The notes under the pieces are model-generated. The model was not told the origin of the DNA, made no database searches, and saw nothing but the letters and a program-made list of their open reading frames with translations. The position numbers and the translations under genes are program-made. This document shows, one piece after another, positions 35,334-47,630 of a stretch of 64,000 nucleotides of DNA. The stretch's first letter is position 1. Each line of letters starts with the position of its first letter. Source of the stretch: Earliella scabrosa (taxonomy: Eukaryota; Basidiomycota; Agaricomycetes; Polyporales; Polyporaceae); the NCBI GenBank assembly GCA_022605405.1, contig JABYQQ010000026.1, forward strand, positions 496,001 through 560,000, read 5' to 3'.

Positions 35334-36279
35334 CAATTCCAAATGATAGAGCAGCAAAAATTGTCACTCACCGGACACCATATGGCTCAAGCCCCAAAGA
35401 GATCAGCCTCGACCTGAGCGTAGGTGGGTACCGTGACGGTAGTCAGTACCATCCATTGGACGACTTCGAGGTCGACTGCGTAATTAACAGCGGCGGTCAG
35501 TTAATATCAGGCTAATGCGGCTGGTGGGCGTAGGGTGAGGATGGGTGTCTCCAGTACTGGCTGTTGAACGTTGAACGTTGAACGACGTTGATCGTTGAGT
35601 TGTCGTTGAGCGCGAAGGCTTGAGCGCTTAGCGCTTGAGCTCGAGCTCGAGCGCGCAAGCTCCCTTTGGGCATAGGCGCTTACAACACAACTGTTACCAA
35701 TGACCATCATCATGGTCCCCTCGAGCAATGAGCATATCTCCTCCTCCTTCCCTGAGCCTTGCGTTCTGATCCACCGCTTTCGTGCTGTGACGGCGTACAC
35801 GCTTGCTGCTCACTGTCTCTCCGGATGCGCGTCATTTCTCTGCTCGACATTTGTGCATCACATACCCGCAGTCACCTTCGTTGAAGTCCGTTCAATTCGC
35901 CACTGCAACAGGAGATTTGGACTTGCCAAAGAGACTGGGATTGGAGCGCAATGTGGCGAAAGATGGCGGCGTATCATGTGAGTGTATACTTGCTTTAGAC
36001 AACGTGTCCAGCATTCGTGACGAAGGGCTCGATTTGCAGTCGTCTTTCCGTATATCGGTACGGACTCAACCCCCTGCGACTCAACCCCCTGCTCCCATGA
36101 AATCGGTTGAGTCTCGCGCGCGAGATGATGTGTATGACAGTGAGTAGCAGCATTTTCACAGACCTCCTAGCTGTGCTTGGGACCGTGTCGTCGTTGTGTA
36201 GTCGGCATGCCCATCGTCTATACCACACTGTGGCTCTCTCTCTTGCCCTCCTGGCTCACAATGGCGCGGAGAGGTGAAC
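35334..36279. other. Intergenic between the dehydrogenase relic and HET copy C
   Basis: No supported gene. It holds a short tandem repeat with a palindrome (listed separately) and, at about 35990-36279, a region similar to the DNA upstream of HET-A (24780-25088). This shows that the copy-C duplication included 5' flanking sequence. Confidence 0.5.
35561..35662. repeat. GTTGAAC tandem repeat followed by a GCTTGAGC/GCTCGAGC palindromic cluster
   Basis: Units of gttgaac(g) repeat from 35561 and decay into gttgatcgttgagttgtcgttgag. They pass into overlapping palindromes (tgagcgcttagcgcttga, gagctcgagctcgagc). The second part could fold into hairpins. It lies near the junction of the dehydrogenase fragment and the HET-C duplication, so it may mark a rearrangement site. 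Confidence 0.75.
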
Positions 36280-38880
36280 ATGAAACGCGGTACGCTCGAA
36301 GTTGTCCGTCGCGTGGTTCCATTTCGCCCACACCGATTCTAGTTTAGCGAAGACGGGGACAGCCCGATCCGTGACACAGTGCAGAGGTTCGCTCGCATCC
36401 GCGGTACAACGCAAGATAATGGAGATCGGCCTTTTTGCTGTCCCCGTAGGCGTTCTCTTCCATCGACACATCCTATCCATTCACGCACAATCGATCCCTC
36501 TTCTCAACGCTCTCGTTTGCCTGGCCGATCAAGACACGAACAAACCCAACCGTCACACACCTGCTCATCCTGCTCGAGGAAGTGACAGACACAGGCGAGC
36601 GCGACAGTACTCAGGAGGACCGGGCTATCACATTCATTCACGACTTCATTTCACAATTGAAGGCTGCGTATATGGACAAGGGCATCCGAACGGACAGTAC
36701 GGAGTGGTGCCCATGCCGTGGTTGGTTGCGCTCTGCTGGTATCCCGCCGCCCGACGCGCAATGGGATAGTGAGCGTCCAGCTTCTCGTCGGTAGGCTAGC
36801 ATCAACAGGTTTGCAGCGGATGCTGCCCCTCTACCGCTCTCGCAGGAGGGTCGTCATCGTCGTTCGAACCTCTTTCTTCGGACCTTTTTCTCCCAGCAGC
36901 CTACCACTACGTCCGTTCTTTGCCCATCCTCTAACTCGGCGGCGGTGTCCACGACGACCTTCATCGGGCCACCTCGGGTAGCGTATACACCTGGGCCCCA
37001 TGGCATGTTGTCAGCTCTGGGATACAACAACCTGCCCTATGGCAGAGTGCGCACGCCTTCGGCATGCTCAAGATTATTTGCGGGAAGAAAGTCCTTCAAG
37101 CCCTGCTCTTGTCGCATCCAGAGGATGGACGGGTGCTTCTGATAGGCACGAACATGTCCGCGGTTCTGTCGCAACGGCCATCCGCACTAGTACTTCCGCA
37201 CCTTCATGTAGCGGAGGAGTCGCCCACACGGGCATGGGCAAACATCGCCACGGACGTCCTCAACTAGGCGGAGCATGCGATCGAGGAACGGGTCATGTTC
37301 GGCGAGAGAACGGTGTCCAGCACTGTTGGGCTCACTCTAGACGAGTTTGACGACATCGTCTGGGGCCTGACCTCCATCTACGACTTCCTGGGCATGCGCC
37401 TCAAAGTCCAACGCGGTGTCGCGCATGGGGAGGACTACCGTAGATGGTAATGGAACTATCAACGAAATCGCATTCCACCCGGCGAGGCGTATACGGGGCG
37501 AATGGTCGCCAACGGATGGTGTCCGGCAGCGATGCGCTTGGTTCTATCTCCGCTGTGCATACTTGCTTATGTCACTGCCTTTCCCTGCCCACCTCACCCA
37601 CCTCAACGCTGTGTGCATCGCCGAACGGTTCGGCGCACGGAATCTCGCGCGGAATGCAAGGCCTATCATCCACCTGCTTGCCACGGAATCGTCGTCTGGC
37701 CCCATTCCCGTGGCTGTATTCTATACATAGCCACATATGCGCAGCGAGGGATGCAAAGGTGGCACCCACATCACGATCTCCCACATCTGGGCCGACGGGC
37801 TCGGGGGCACGACCGAAGCCAGACTCCCAGCGTACCAGCTCGTGCGCATCGCTAGCTCCGCGCGGGAGCTCGTATCCGACGGCGCGTTCTGGGTCGAGGA
37901 TTTACGCAAGGCGGCGATTCGTCTCATGGCCGGGACGTATCTGCGCGCGGACGAAGTCTTCTTCTATGCGGGTATACGTCAGCGGTGTACCGCCGCAGCC
38001 CGCCTCAAGGATACCGCGCTCTGGATTGCCACGTCTTGCTGGATGCAACGCGTGTGGACGGCTCCTCGTCCGGGAGCTGCACTTCGAAGCCACAGACGCG
38101 CTTCTATCGATGGCTCATTTGCAGGGAGCGCTCGATCGTGCGCACGAGCTCGTCCCGTCTGTCCTTTGAACCTTCTTCCCGCGAGCCACTCACGCACATG
38201 TACAGCCGCCCTTCGCTGTCGAGGCTGTTCCATCGAGCTGTTCGCAGGGACGTGGTCTCGCTGCTCGAGAGCCACACGACGAGTAAGCCCGAAGACGAGA
38301 GCATCGCCATCGCAGGGCTCCTTGGGTGGACGTCGCGAAGTTGCTCGCAGAAGACGACGCGGACACACGCATGCTAGGGTTCCTCCTCGAACTCAAGACC
38401 CTTCCCGCCCGCATACCCGTCAACGGCACGCTGAAGCTCCCCTTCCTCGGCCTTCGCTGGGCGTCGCGCTCGCTGTCTGCTGTGGGTCATGCACGATGCA
38501 ACCCAGGAACCGCAACGTGCACCGTGCGAGGCCTCACGGCGAAAGGGAAGTTCCCTGTCATAGTATTAGGGTCCACACTGCGGGCGGGCAGGTCGGCGGA
38601 GTATCCGGACGGCATCGCGATCTTTTCATGGAGCCAGGGTGGACTCTGCGGTGTTGACTAGCCGCATCGCGATGGCAGTCCACATCCCTCACCTCGTCTT
38701 CCCTCCGAATGCTCCTTCAACGGACGACGAGCCGATGCTGTGCGAGGGTCTGTTCTATCTGGGGCTTGCCGAGGTGCCGCCCCACTTAGACCGGATTGGC
38801 AACGGGAGGTTGGGGGCGCCGTGGTGGAAGGAAGGTTCGTCTATGTGCGGGTCTCTGTTAATCGAGCATTTGGTTTGTTT
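36280..38880 (+). pseudogene. HET-domain copy C, degenerate duplicate of HET-A
   Basis: The order of motifs follows HET-A from its start (MKRG) to its end (EGRF near 38836), in several frames. An in-frame TAG at 37265-37267 replaces the TGG of LNWAQHAIEE in HET-A. Frameshifts occur, for example near 36340, 37435 and 38080. The catalytic-core segment SLCVPETR is deleted between FWVE and DLRKA (about 37897). Motifs still readable include ISHIWADGLGGTTEARL, TTSKPEDESIAIAGLLG and NGTLKLPFLGLRW. Similarity extends upstream of the start codon, so this was a duplication of the whole gene. No functional HET protein can be made. Confidence 0.88.
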
Positions 38881-39771
38881 CGGTCTAGATTTGCCATGGT
38901 GCTCTGCCACTACGTATACAGCGGAGTCCACAAACTCACCAGGCGGTTGTCACTCTAGGGACGTCATGGGCGAGCGACTGACTGGAGTGTGTCCGTATCT
39001 CTGGCTCATTCGAATGCATCACGACACTGACTCGTATACCGACAGATTCTCAAGCGTGCAAACTCTGCTCGTATTCACTGCCGTCGCGCGCTCTGTGTTC
39101 CAGGGTTGCAGTACTACGAGGTCTGGCGTCATGCACTGACAGAGCGCGTTTCAGTCACTGGCTTCCTGTACATGAAGTCCACCTTCTTGTACCACAGTTC
39201 TCTGCCCCCGTTCTTCCTTCCGATCTCCCCGCACGGAGTATTCTCACATTGAAATGCAAGGAATTTGCGGTAGAACCCACTCATCTTCATCTCCGACGGT
39301 GCCTACGAGAAACTATCCTTGTATCAAGGTTGACGCCTCATGAACGATCAAGATTGTATTTCACGCCCGAGCGCACATTGGCCATCGATGATCAAGTACG
39401 ACTTTCACCGGTCACAGGCATCCAAACCGGTGCTGCCGGAGAACCTCACGGCCGCATTGTCAGGTATCGTCGCAGGACTGACCGGGTCCGGGTGAGACAA
39501 CTACACCCTTTCGGTAGGTCCATCTGCCCATCCGCCGCATGCCTGTGCGGCATGCCTGTGTACCTGCACTTAGCAGAAGCAGAATGTGTACAGTGGAAAT
39601 CGCTGCACCGCCGTCAGAAAGTCTTCTTAGACGTCATATAGTAGGGTTCAATATACCGATTCCATCCTGACCACACCGCCGATGAGCTCGCCATAACCCT
39701 TGCTGCTCGATGGTCCTGCGTGTTTGCTATATATACTATGACCACCCCGTTCACAGATAGGCATATCTTCC
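38881..39771. other. Intergenic, no gene seen; TATA element before the USP-like gene
   Basis: One open frame of 130 codons (39249-39641) has no recognisable motif and no splice partners, so I do not call it. A TATA-like element (ctatatatact, 39727-39737) lies about 40 bp upstream of the start codon at 39772. A short inverted/tandem word (gccgcatgcctgtgcggcatgcc) occurs at about 39536-39558. Confidence 0.45.
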
Positions 39772-42732
39772 ATGCCTCAAGACGCGATAGACATACAAAT
39801 GGTAAGCACATGGATTCGAGTCAGGAGAGAGCCAAGCACTAAACAGCATTCGTCGTCTCAGGAGAGCGGCGGATACGTGCCGTCCCACGACGAGATCGTA
39901 GCAGCGATCTGGGATGTACTGAAGAATCATCGCAATCGCGCAACGACGCCATTCGACCTCTTGGCTAATGGCGCAGCCATGGTATGAAGGTTCACACAGC
40001 GAGATCTTCCATTGAACTCATCCACAGCTACCACAGTCCCCAAGTGATAGACCAAGTTGTCGTGACGACGTCATCAGACACTCGGACAGGTGAGAGTTAG
40101 CATTCCCTTAATGTGATAGTGAATGTCTCAGTCCATCCTCTAGTGACTCAGATACTGAACCAAAGGAGCACACCCTGGGGTTTCTGAGCGAACTCGACGA
40201 TAGCATGTCTAACCTGCTAGGCGCTACACTGGCCAAGCGAATGCTACTGAACAGCTCGGGGTCTTCGGGCGAACTCGACGACAGCATGTCCGACGACTCG
40301 GACCCGATACGGACGGACGCTCTACTATCAGGAGCGCTATTAAACACCTTGGAGCTTGCGGGCGAGACGTCTGACCCGATACGCATTCGACTAGTCATAG
40401 TAGGAGCGTCATTGAAGGAGCAGGTTAATAGTGATAAGGCGCTAGGTAGGGGCCTAATCGACCTCGCTTCATGTTCCACTAACTCAATCACAACCCCCCC
40501 CCCTGCAGATCTACCAACATTCACCCTACCCGACGCCGCCGCGCTTGACAGCTTCCTACGCGACAAGCTGTCAGGTGATCCGCTTTCTGAACCCGTTCAT
40601 ACTCACACAGTGCCATGCCCGTCCGACATACCATGGTTGAACGGTGGCCATGACGGCTTTTCCCCATCCCACACGCTCTCTGTCTATATCGATCGGCGAC
40701 GGAAGCAGGAGAATACTCCGCCCACTATAGGCAACGATGCGGGTGTGTGGATTGGCGCCATGACATTCGGGCTCCTCGAGGCCGTAACAGGCGTCGCCGT
40801 ACCCGAATCCCTTCTACTCCGTCGTCGAGGCGTCGGGATGCACATTCTGTTGGGTTCGCGGATGGCGGGCTTCCTGGAAAGTTGGTACCAATTCATGCGA
40901 GCGTATCCATGGCCGGACGAAGACTCTCGCACCTCGAAGGGTCGAGACGTCATGCAACTCTCAGGAGACGCTCATTCTATGCTCAAGAAGGAGTTCGAAC
41001 GGTGGCCTGCAGGCGCTTTCTCCCCGGACAGGTTCACGGTGGAGGAGCGCAATGACGTCCTCTACCCGATATACAGCTTCGTGCATGCGCTGTCCAACAT
41101 ACTGCAACGGCTGTGGCCGGACATTCAGGCCACCGAGGGTCCGACCGGTCGCATCGACAGAATCCCCGCGGTCTTCCCGAGTTATCAGTGGTCTCGCAAC
41201 TCCTGCTGGCTTGACGTGACCTTGGAGATTCTGTGGAACATCATGCTGCGAGACTTCCAGGACTTCGCAGACTGCTTCGCTCGTGTTCCAACAGACGACG
41301 ACAGCGACCGTGCTGGGATATACCAATTGTACCAACATCTCCGTGAGCGTCACGCTCTCCATGCGGCGGGAGGTACAAGCGTCACAGTGCTTACTGAGCA
41401 ACGCGATCGATTCCGGGAGGTTTTGGCAGATGGGAAGATCATTCATGATGTCACAAGTTGCGAGAACGCCACGGTCAGTACGCCTCATCTCCGTGCATGC
41501 AATTTGTCTCACCTCAGTGACTCTAGGTATGGCTGAAGAGGATACTTGTCGCCTCTGAGCAGCCAGACACACTCCGTTTCGCGAGGGCTCAGAACTACTT
41601 TTGGGCATCCTATATCAACTTCGAGCATTGCCACAATGCAGATGATGCATCCTCGCCTCATTTCCGCCTCTCGACGAAACTTCAACAGGACTTTCCCCTC
41701 TGCGCTGACGAGGAGAGTTGGGATCAGCATCAAGGGAAGCTTGAGTCCTGGCTGCGTCAGCGCACGAACGTCAAACCTCCCCTTGCAGTGCACACTGCAC
41801 CATGCTGGAGGAACACCGAGGATCAGACCACGGATACTCCTGACTCCCCGACGGTCACCACCCGCTGCCCCGGCTATGTCACACGCCTCGAGGCTTATGT
41901 CTCCCTTCCAGTCTCACTCATCATAGAGACTATCAATGGGGAATGGGACTATCCAGAGGAGCTTGTCCTGTATCCAAAGGGAGTCGACGGCTCTCCGGAG
42001 GTGATCTTTGACCTCGTTGGGCGCATCCTCCATGCTGAAAGCGAACGTGGTGCCGACTGGTCCCACTACATCTGTCTCTTGGCTCATCACCATGACAGTT
42101 CGCCAGAGGCTCAGGTCGCGCTGTACGACGACACAGCTCACAACGGAGAGGCTATCCTCATTCCCGATAGCAGGCTCTCAACTCATCTCAGCGGCCCTGA
42201 CACATCACTCCGAAGTCATCATCGGCATCCTCCACTCCACAAAGCATTCCAAACGACAGCCGTCGCATACCGTTTGCGTGGTGGAAGGAAGTCGCAGGAG
42301 GAGCTCTACCACTACCAGTTAGACTCCTTGCTCCGCCACTACAAGATCAAGCTCTCCACAACGTCCCTTGACGAGCTACCCCAAGCAAGGATCCACCTCG
42401 ATAAACCGTCGACCTACGTGCTTCCAGAGGTAGAGCGGCTCTGGTACAGTCCCCAGTCTGACGTACGACAGCAAAGGACAGACTATGGCACCCGAACCCA
42501 CCCGCAGTCCACCATGCTCAATCCCGTCTCCGAGTTCCCAGTCAAGCGTCATGACTCTGCATCTCTCAGGGAGGTCACCATGGACATATCAAGCAATGGC
42601 CAGCGAGGCGGAGTCTGCAAGAGGCCTGAGCACGAATGCAGCGAGGAAAGCAGCACAGCAGGGGAAAGTGGTAGTCGAAAGCGAACACGGACTGACGGTG
42701 GAGGCCCGGTATTTGAAAATGTCGATACATAG
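39772..42732 (+). CDS. Protein joining the HET-family WLGG module to a USP-like (C19) peptidase domain (919 aa)
   Basis: Five exons: 39772-39801, 39862-39981, 40028-40089, 40132-41473 and 41527-42732, closing at 920 codons. An N-terminal acidic, serine-rich region contains an internal duplication (ELDDSMS...SDPIR). Then comes PWLNGGHDGFSPSHTLSVYI and AMTFGLLEAVTGVAVPESLLL, clearly the module found between the N-terminal and HET domains of A, B and D. In place of a HET domain is a region like ubiquitin-specific proteases. A Cys box SRNSCWLDVTLEILW puts the probable nucleophile near residue 429. A His box GADWSHYICLL puts the His near 698, followed by ALYDDTAHNGEA and TAVAYRLRGG. USPs remove ubiquitin from proteins. 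The Cys-box is atypical (NSCW rather than NTCY), so substrate and activity are uncertain. A basic C-terminal tail (SRKRTR) ends the protein. The 3' end lies 162 bp from the duplicated dehydrogenase flank. Confidence 0.8.
40179..40425 (+). repeat. Degenerate internal duplication within the USP-like gene
   Basis: The phrase gaactcgacga.agcatgtc occurs at about 40189 and 40269, and gacccgatacg.a at about 40302 and 40375, each pair about 75-80 bp apart and followed by similar text (cta.ta..aggagcg). The repeats encode ELDDSMS and SDPIR segments of the acidic linker, suggesting that the linker grew by tandem duplication. Confidence 0.6.
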
Positions 42733-43096
42733 AGTGTGAGACATTCTATATTTGCAGCTCCAGAGACGACATCGAGTGAGCGATTCTGCTTGATCGTAGT
42801 CACCCAGGCTTCGAACGAAATTTGAACACTTAACATGAGCTGTGCGAGTGATCCCGCAGCCAAACTGCGCCAACTGCGTCGCCCATCTCGAAGAAACATC
42901 AAGTCCGCATGTTGATACTTCTCCCGAGTCTACCATTGTATACATACATGTGCACGATTACTGCTTCGTATCATAGTCTTCTTCCAAGTCCATGTCTTTC
43001 AACGCCCCCCATCCCTGAACCGCGACAAAGAGGATACGCATCCGTGGGTTTTTGGCACAAGAACGCCGATGGGCCGACAACCTCCACAGCCTACGC

Positions 43097-46000
43097 CTAC
43101 GCAGCGAGCTCGCGCGCAAAGTGGAAAAAGTCGACCGACGACGCGTTCACCCCATACTTGTAGATCTGCAACGACAACAGTGCACGTCAGCAACACGAAC
43201 AGACAGTCACGCACAAAAGAGAAACCGGACGTACAAAGTGCGAAGCGACCCAGCTCGAGAACAGCGCGCGCTGGTACGTGACCGGCAGCCTCTTCAACAG
43301 CGTATCGAGCCCGACCTTATCGACAAGCGTCTTGGGGATCGCGCGCCGCATGACCCCGCGCCGGCTCGGCTCGTCGTCGAACAGGTCCGAGTTCTCGAGC
43401 TCCTCCTGGAGGTCGTTCAGCTTGCTCGACAGCTCGTCCGAGATGAGCGTCCGCGGCTTGGCGCCCTGCACCCGCGCGTGCTCGCGCCAGATGCACCCAA
43501 ACTCGTTCGCCGCGTTCTCGGTGATGATCCGCTGGATGTCCCGCACGTAGCTCTCGTAGAACGGCGACGGCTTGCCGTCCTTGAAGATCATGTTCTCCTC
43601 GTATTCCTCTGAGGAAAGACTGAGGCCGGCGAGGACCTCGAGCGACGAGCTGGTGACGCCGCCCTTGTTCGCGCTGGAGTCCTTGAAGAGGATGACTTTG
43701 CGCTTCTCGAGGAGCAGACGGGCCTGTTGTGTGATGAACAGGTTCGCGCCTTCGACGATGTACTTGAAGTGAGGCTTGCCCTCGGCGTCAAAGAGGGCCG
43801 AAACGTTCGAGATGTTGATAGCCTCGGGACTAGGGTCGTTGTCAGTACCGAATGAAGGCGCGTAGAACTGTGTAACTCACCGGCCACCACATGGCACGAA
43901 TAGGTCAGCCTTGAAGCGGAGGTGCGCGCCGTTACGGAAATCAGTGCCGTCAAGAACAACCTCTCCAGCTGCGAGGTGACGTCAGACGAATGAAACGACC
44001 GAGGCAGACCAGAACACTCACATGGCAGCTTGAAATCCTGATCCTCGACCTTGACAAGGTAGCCGTCTTTGCTGAGCTTCGACGTATCGAAGAAGCCGAC
44101 AGGCTTGCGCAGCTTCGCGAGACGGATGAGCTCCTCCCGGTTGATCCCGTGAGGATCGTGGAGGACACCAGAGCCATCAATGATCGCAATTGTCTTGTCA
44201 GAGCTCAGGAGAATCTCGTCTGGGGGATATGTCAGTGTTGGTTCGCGCTGCATCACGAACAGTGAGCAGACGTACTGGAGCCGAGATCACCATCTGAGTA
44301 GACCGAGCAGACATCGGTGAGCGATGGATTCCATAATATATGCGTCGACAAACACGCACCAGGACCGCCCGTCTGCACTTTCGTAATGTCCTTCTCACGA
44401 AGCCCAAGCTGCTTGTAGATGCCCAGCACGTACTGACGCACTGACAGCGACGTCATGCCATACACGTCGTGTGGTACACCGCCAAGCAACTGTGCGCTCT
44501 TGCCGGTTGTGAACGACTTCCACCATGTCTCAGCGCCGCGGGCGCGAGCGTGCACTACGGGAATGGCCCAGATCAGCATTCACCGTGGCACAGACATGTG
44601 GGAAGGTGTCACTCACTCGCTGCCCAGTCCATGAGGTCGGCAGTACCCTCTATATGACTCGTGAGTGAGCACCACCAAAGGATAATCGAGGAGACGGACC
44701 ATCAGGGCCGAAGAACAACAGCTCGGGCTTGCCGTACAAGTCGACGAGCTTCTCCTTAATGCCGGGAGTTTGGCCAGGGATGAGGAGGTCGATGACGGCC
44801 TGTGACACTTGGCTTAGCAGATCGCACGAACGGAGAAGGAAGGTGCACTCACATCGACGTATTTCTCGAAGCATAACCTCGGGTTCTCGCCAAGCCTACC
44901 AACACGTGAACACCCAATCGACCGACATCGAGGAAGCCTTCAAGGCACTTACGAGGGCAAGATCGTTCCCTTTGCACCGCCTTCGGGGATATCCTTGTTC
45001 TTGAGCGACTGTGTTGACGCAAGCGCGTAGTTCTCGTCGAAGCTGTCATAGCGTCAGAACGACAGCAACTCGTCCACAATCAGCCGCACTCACAGAGAAC
45101 GCTGGTTGATCGAGTAGTTCCTACGCAAACACGTCAGTCTGCGCTCGATTGATGGAACGAAGATTACTTACTCCCTGTTCCTGGACATGACGATACGGAT
45201 ACCGCCACGCGCGACGTCCTTGAAACGAATGTGGAATCCACGGAACTCGCCACCTGCGCAGCCGCATCGTCGTGAACATCTGACACGCGCAAGGTGCCGG
45301 CGAACAAACAACGTACCGATGACGAAGAACATTCCATAGGGCTTCTTCGGGTACTCCACCTCGGGGAGGAAGTCCGGTGCTAGGCGGAAGGAGAGCGCTA
45401 CCTTCGTCGGCTGGTAGAAGTTCGTCTTCAGGACGTTCCTGGATACATGAATATCAGTCGGGGAGTTCCCCACAAATACAGAGAAGTATGACGCACTTGT
45501 TGAAGATCAGGAAGCTCTCCAGCACTTGCAGCTCGTGCTTGTTTGTCACGGTTCGCCTGATCTTGTCGTACAGCTCTGCGTCAGAAAGGGGCATCTGCGT
45601 GCGCAGGCGCTGGTACGAGAGCGTCGGCCTATACGAGTCCATAGATCAGCATCCTATTCGAATCAAGGGAATGGAGAACTTACATCAACTGCGCAGCCTC
45701 GTCGGTCTCGGGATAGTGCGTCATCGCAAAGTTGACGTAGAGCAAGTTGATCTGCCATAGATTGTAAGCATGTCAACACTCAGGAGGGCATACTATTCGG
45801 ACTTACCAACTCAGCATGGCTGTGGATGACTTCGGCGATGCTCTCGCGCGTGAAGGTCTCCTCCCTGAACCGGCGCTTGATGTCGTTGAGCACGCTCGCA
45901 TGTGTCGGGTTGGATTCGTCGAGGATGTTCTTGAGCGCGAGGTACGCCTGCCCCAGCCTATTACAGAAGTGCTGGGCAAAGATCCACCCACAGTCTGCAA

Positions 46001-47630
46001 CGCAAATGAGTTAGAGCATGTGAGTACGTAGCCAATGTAAGAACGCACATGCATAGGTGGCCTCCTGCACCGCGTGGTCGCCACTCGGGCCCTTCCCGGC
46101 GTAGAAGAAGGGATTGTTGGGAAGACAGTAGAGGAGAGACGCCTCCTTCCGAACCTGGAAGATCGAGTGCTCGATTGGAGGGGCGTTCACGCCAGGAAGG
46201 GGGTTGAGGTACAACGAGATGATCGTGATCCCGTTTGAGAATTGCTCTGATCAAACAAGTCAGTGACGGTCTCCTTCACGGAGGCGACCGAGCACACGCA
46301 CCGACATACTTCCTCGCAGAGTAGAGGGAGTAGAAGTGGTAGAGGTTCGAGAGCGCGCTGAAGAACTTCTTCGTGCCGCCCATCTTATATCCAATCACAA
46401 GGCGGCGCTCGCGCGAGCCTTCGACCTCGAAAACCTCGATCACGGGCCCATACCGCTTCTCGACATTCCACATCACACGCTGGTAGATCTCGAGCGTGTT
46501 CTCGCTGGCTTTCTCCAGGAAGACGGGGTCTGAGACTGTACGAATGTCGGTCTTGCTGTTATCGCACGTGCGACAGACAAATGGAACGTTATCAGCATAC
46601 ATGCGCGCATATCGTAAGAAACTGGCTGGTGGAGTACGTACCCATCGGTTCGTGTGGACGCGGGTGGGTTCGTTGGAAAGTTGCATTTCGTAACAAAGTA
46701 ACACCTCAGCTGCTGCGAGGCAGTCGCCGAGATGCTGCCCTGCGAACGATACGTCTCGAGACGGTATGCTTTCTCGGGTGTGGAGTTATCGAGGAAGAGC
46801 TCGTCGATCCGGCTCTCACAGGTGGCACCTGGGCCTTCGGTCGTGGTCTTGCCCGGTGAACTCGTGTGGATGAACGTGGCTCCGTTGCCGTTCTCATCGA
46901 TCTTCTCGAGGTCGATCACGAGCTTCGAAGGGTCGTGCTTGGTGTATGCGAGCACCTTGGCACCAAAGAGTGCGATGATATGGTCGGAGATGACCTCCAC
47001 AGACTCGGCTTGGAAGTAGTTGTCGTCGATACCCAAGTGGGTGTAGAACCAGTTGACCTCGTTTGCAACAAGCTCGCGAGGGACGAAGCCCTGTGGTTGA
47101 GGACGAACGAATCAGTATCTGTTGACCAGAGCAAATTCTAACACTGCCGATGCGCTCGAAGAGGTACGCTCCGCTCAGAGCCGGATCGCGCACTCGAGAT
47201 ACGAGCCAGAGAGCGGGGTATGCCCACAGATAAGCCAGGACTCGAAACCGTAGTCAAGATACGGCGCATACAAGCAGTGAGATGCGCAGTGGGGTTGGGC
47301 GCGACATCCAGGACGCGTCAATCACGGCTTTGTGTCCCCGACACTGGACGTCGCGACACCCGGCGCCGCGACCACTGCCTTGAGAGGGAGGATGACTCCG
47401 GAGAGAAAGGGCGCGCAGTAGAGGATGAGAGGGATTGAATGACACACCTTCGCAGCTACATTAGCCTGGACCTTTGCGCGCTGCTCCTCCTTGCCCTTGA
47501 AGACGGGCGTGGTGTATCCGGGGACGTTTTTGATGCGTTGTACGCCATCTGGATGCTGTCCGGGAACCAGGAGATGGCCTGACGCGTCGCTATCCGCGTG
47601 GACTAAGGGCTTGTCTGACGAGGTCGACAT
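43097..47630 (-). CDS. NAD-specific glutamate dehydrogenase (GDH2 type)
   Basis: The enzyme oxidises glutamate to 2-oxoglutarate and ammonium with NAD+, linking amino-acid breakdown to the TCA cycle. Start at 47630; the last exon ends at 43097 (IYKYGVNASSVDFFHFARELAA). The gene has many short introns. The first one, between VQANVAAK and GFVPRELVANEVNWF, is unusually long (about 350 nt) unless a small exon is hidden in it. Conserved segments run in order: AESVEVISDHIIALFGAKV, NSTPEKAYRLETYRS, EVFEVEGSRERRLVIGYKMG, APPIEHSIFQV, PTLSYQRLRTQMPLSDAEL, EVEYPKKPYGMFFVIG, RFKDVARGGIRIVMSRN, VLGIYKQLGLREKDITKVQTG, IAIIDGSGVLHDPHGINREE, DLFDDEPSRRGVMRRAIPKT. These span the whole family, and length (about 1,040 aa) is normal. 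A TATA box lies about 120 bp upstream. Part of the gene was copied to 31.9-35.3 kb. Confidence 0.9.

Noticed and set aside
39249..39641. 130-codon open frame between HET-C and the USP-like gene
   Set aside because: No recognised motif, no splice partner, and composition like its non-coding surroundings.
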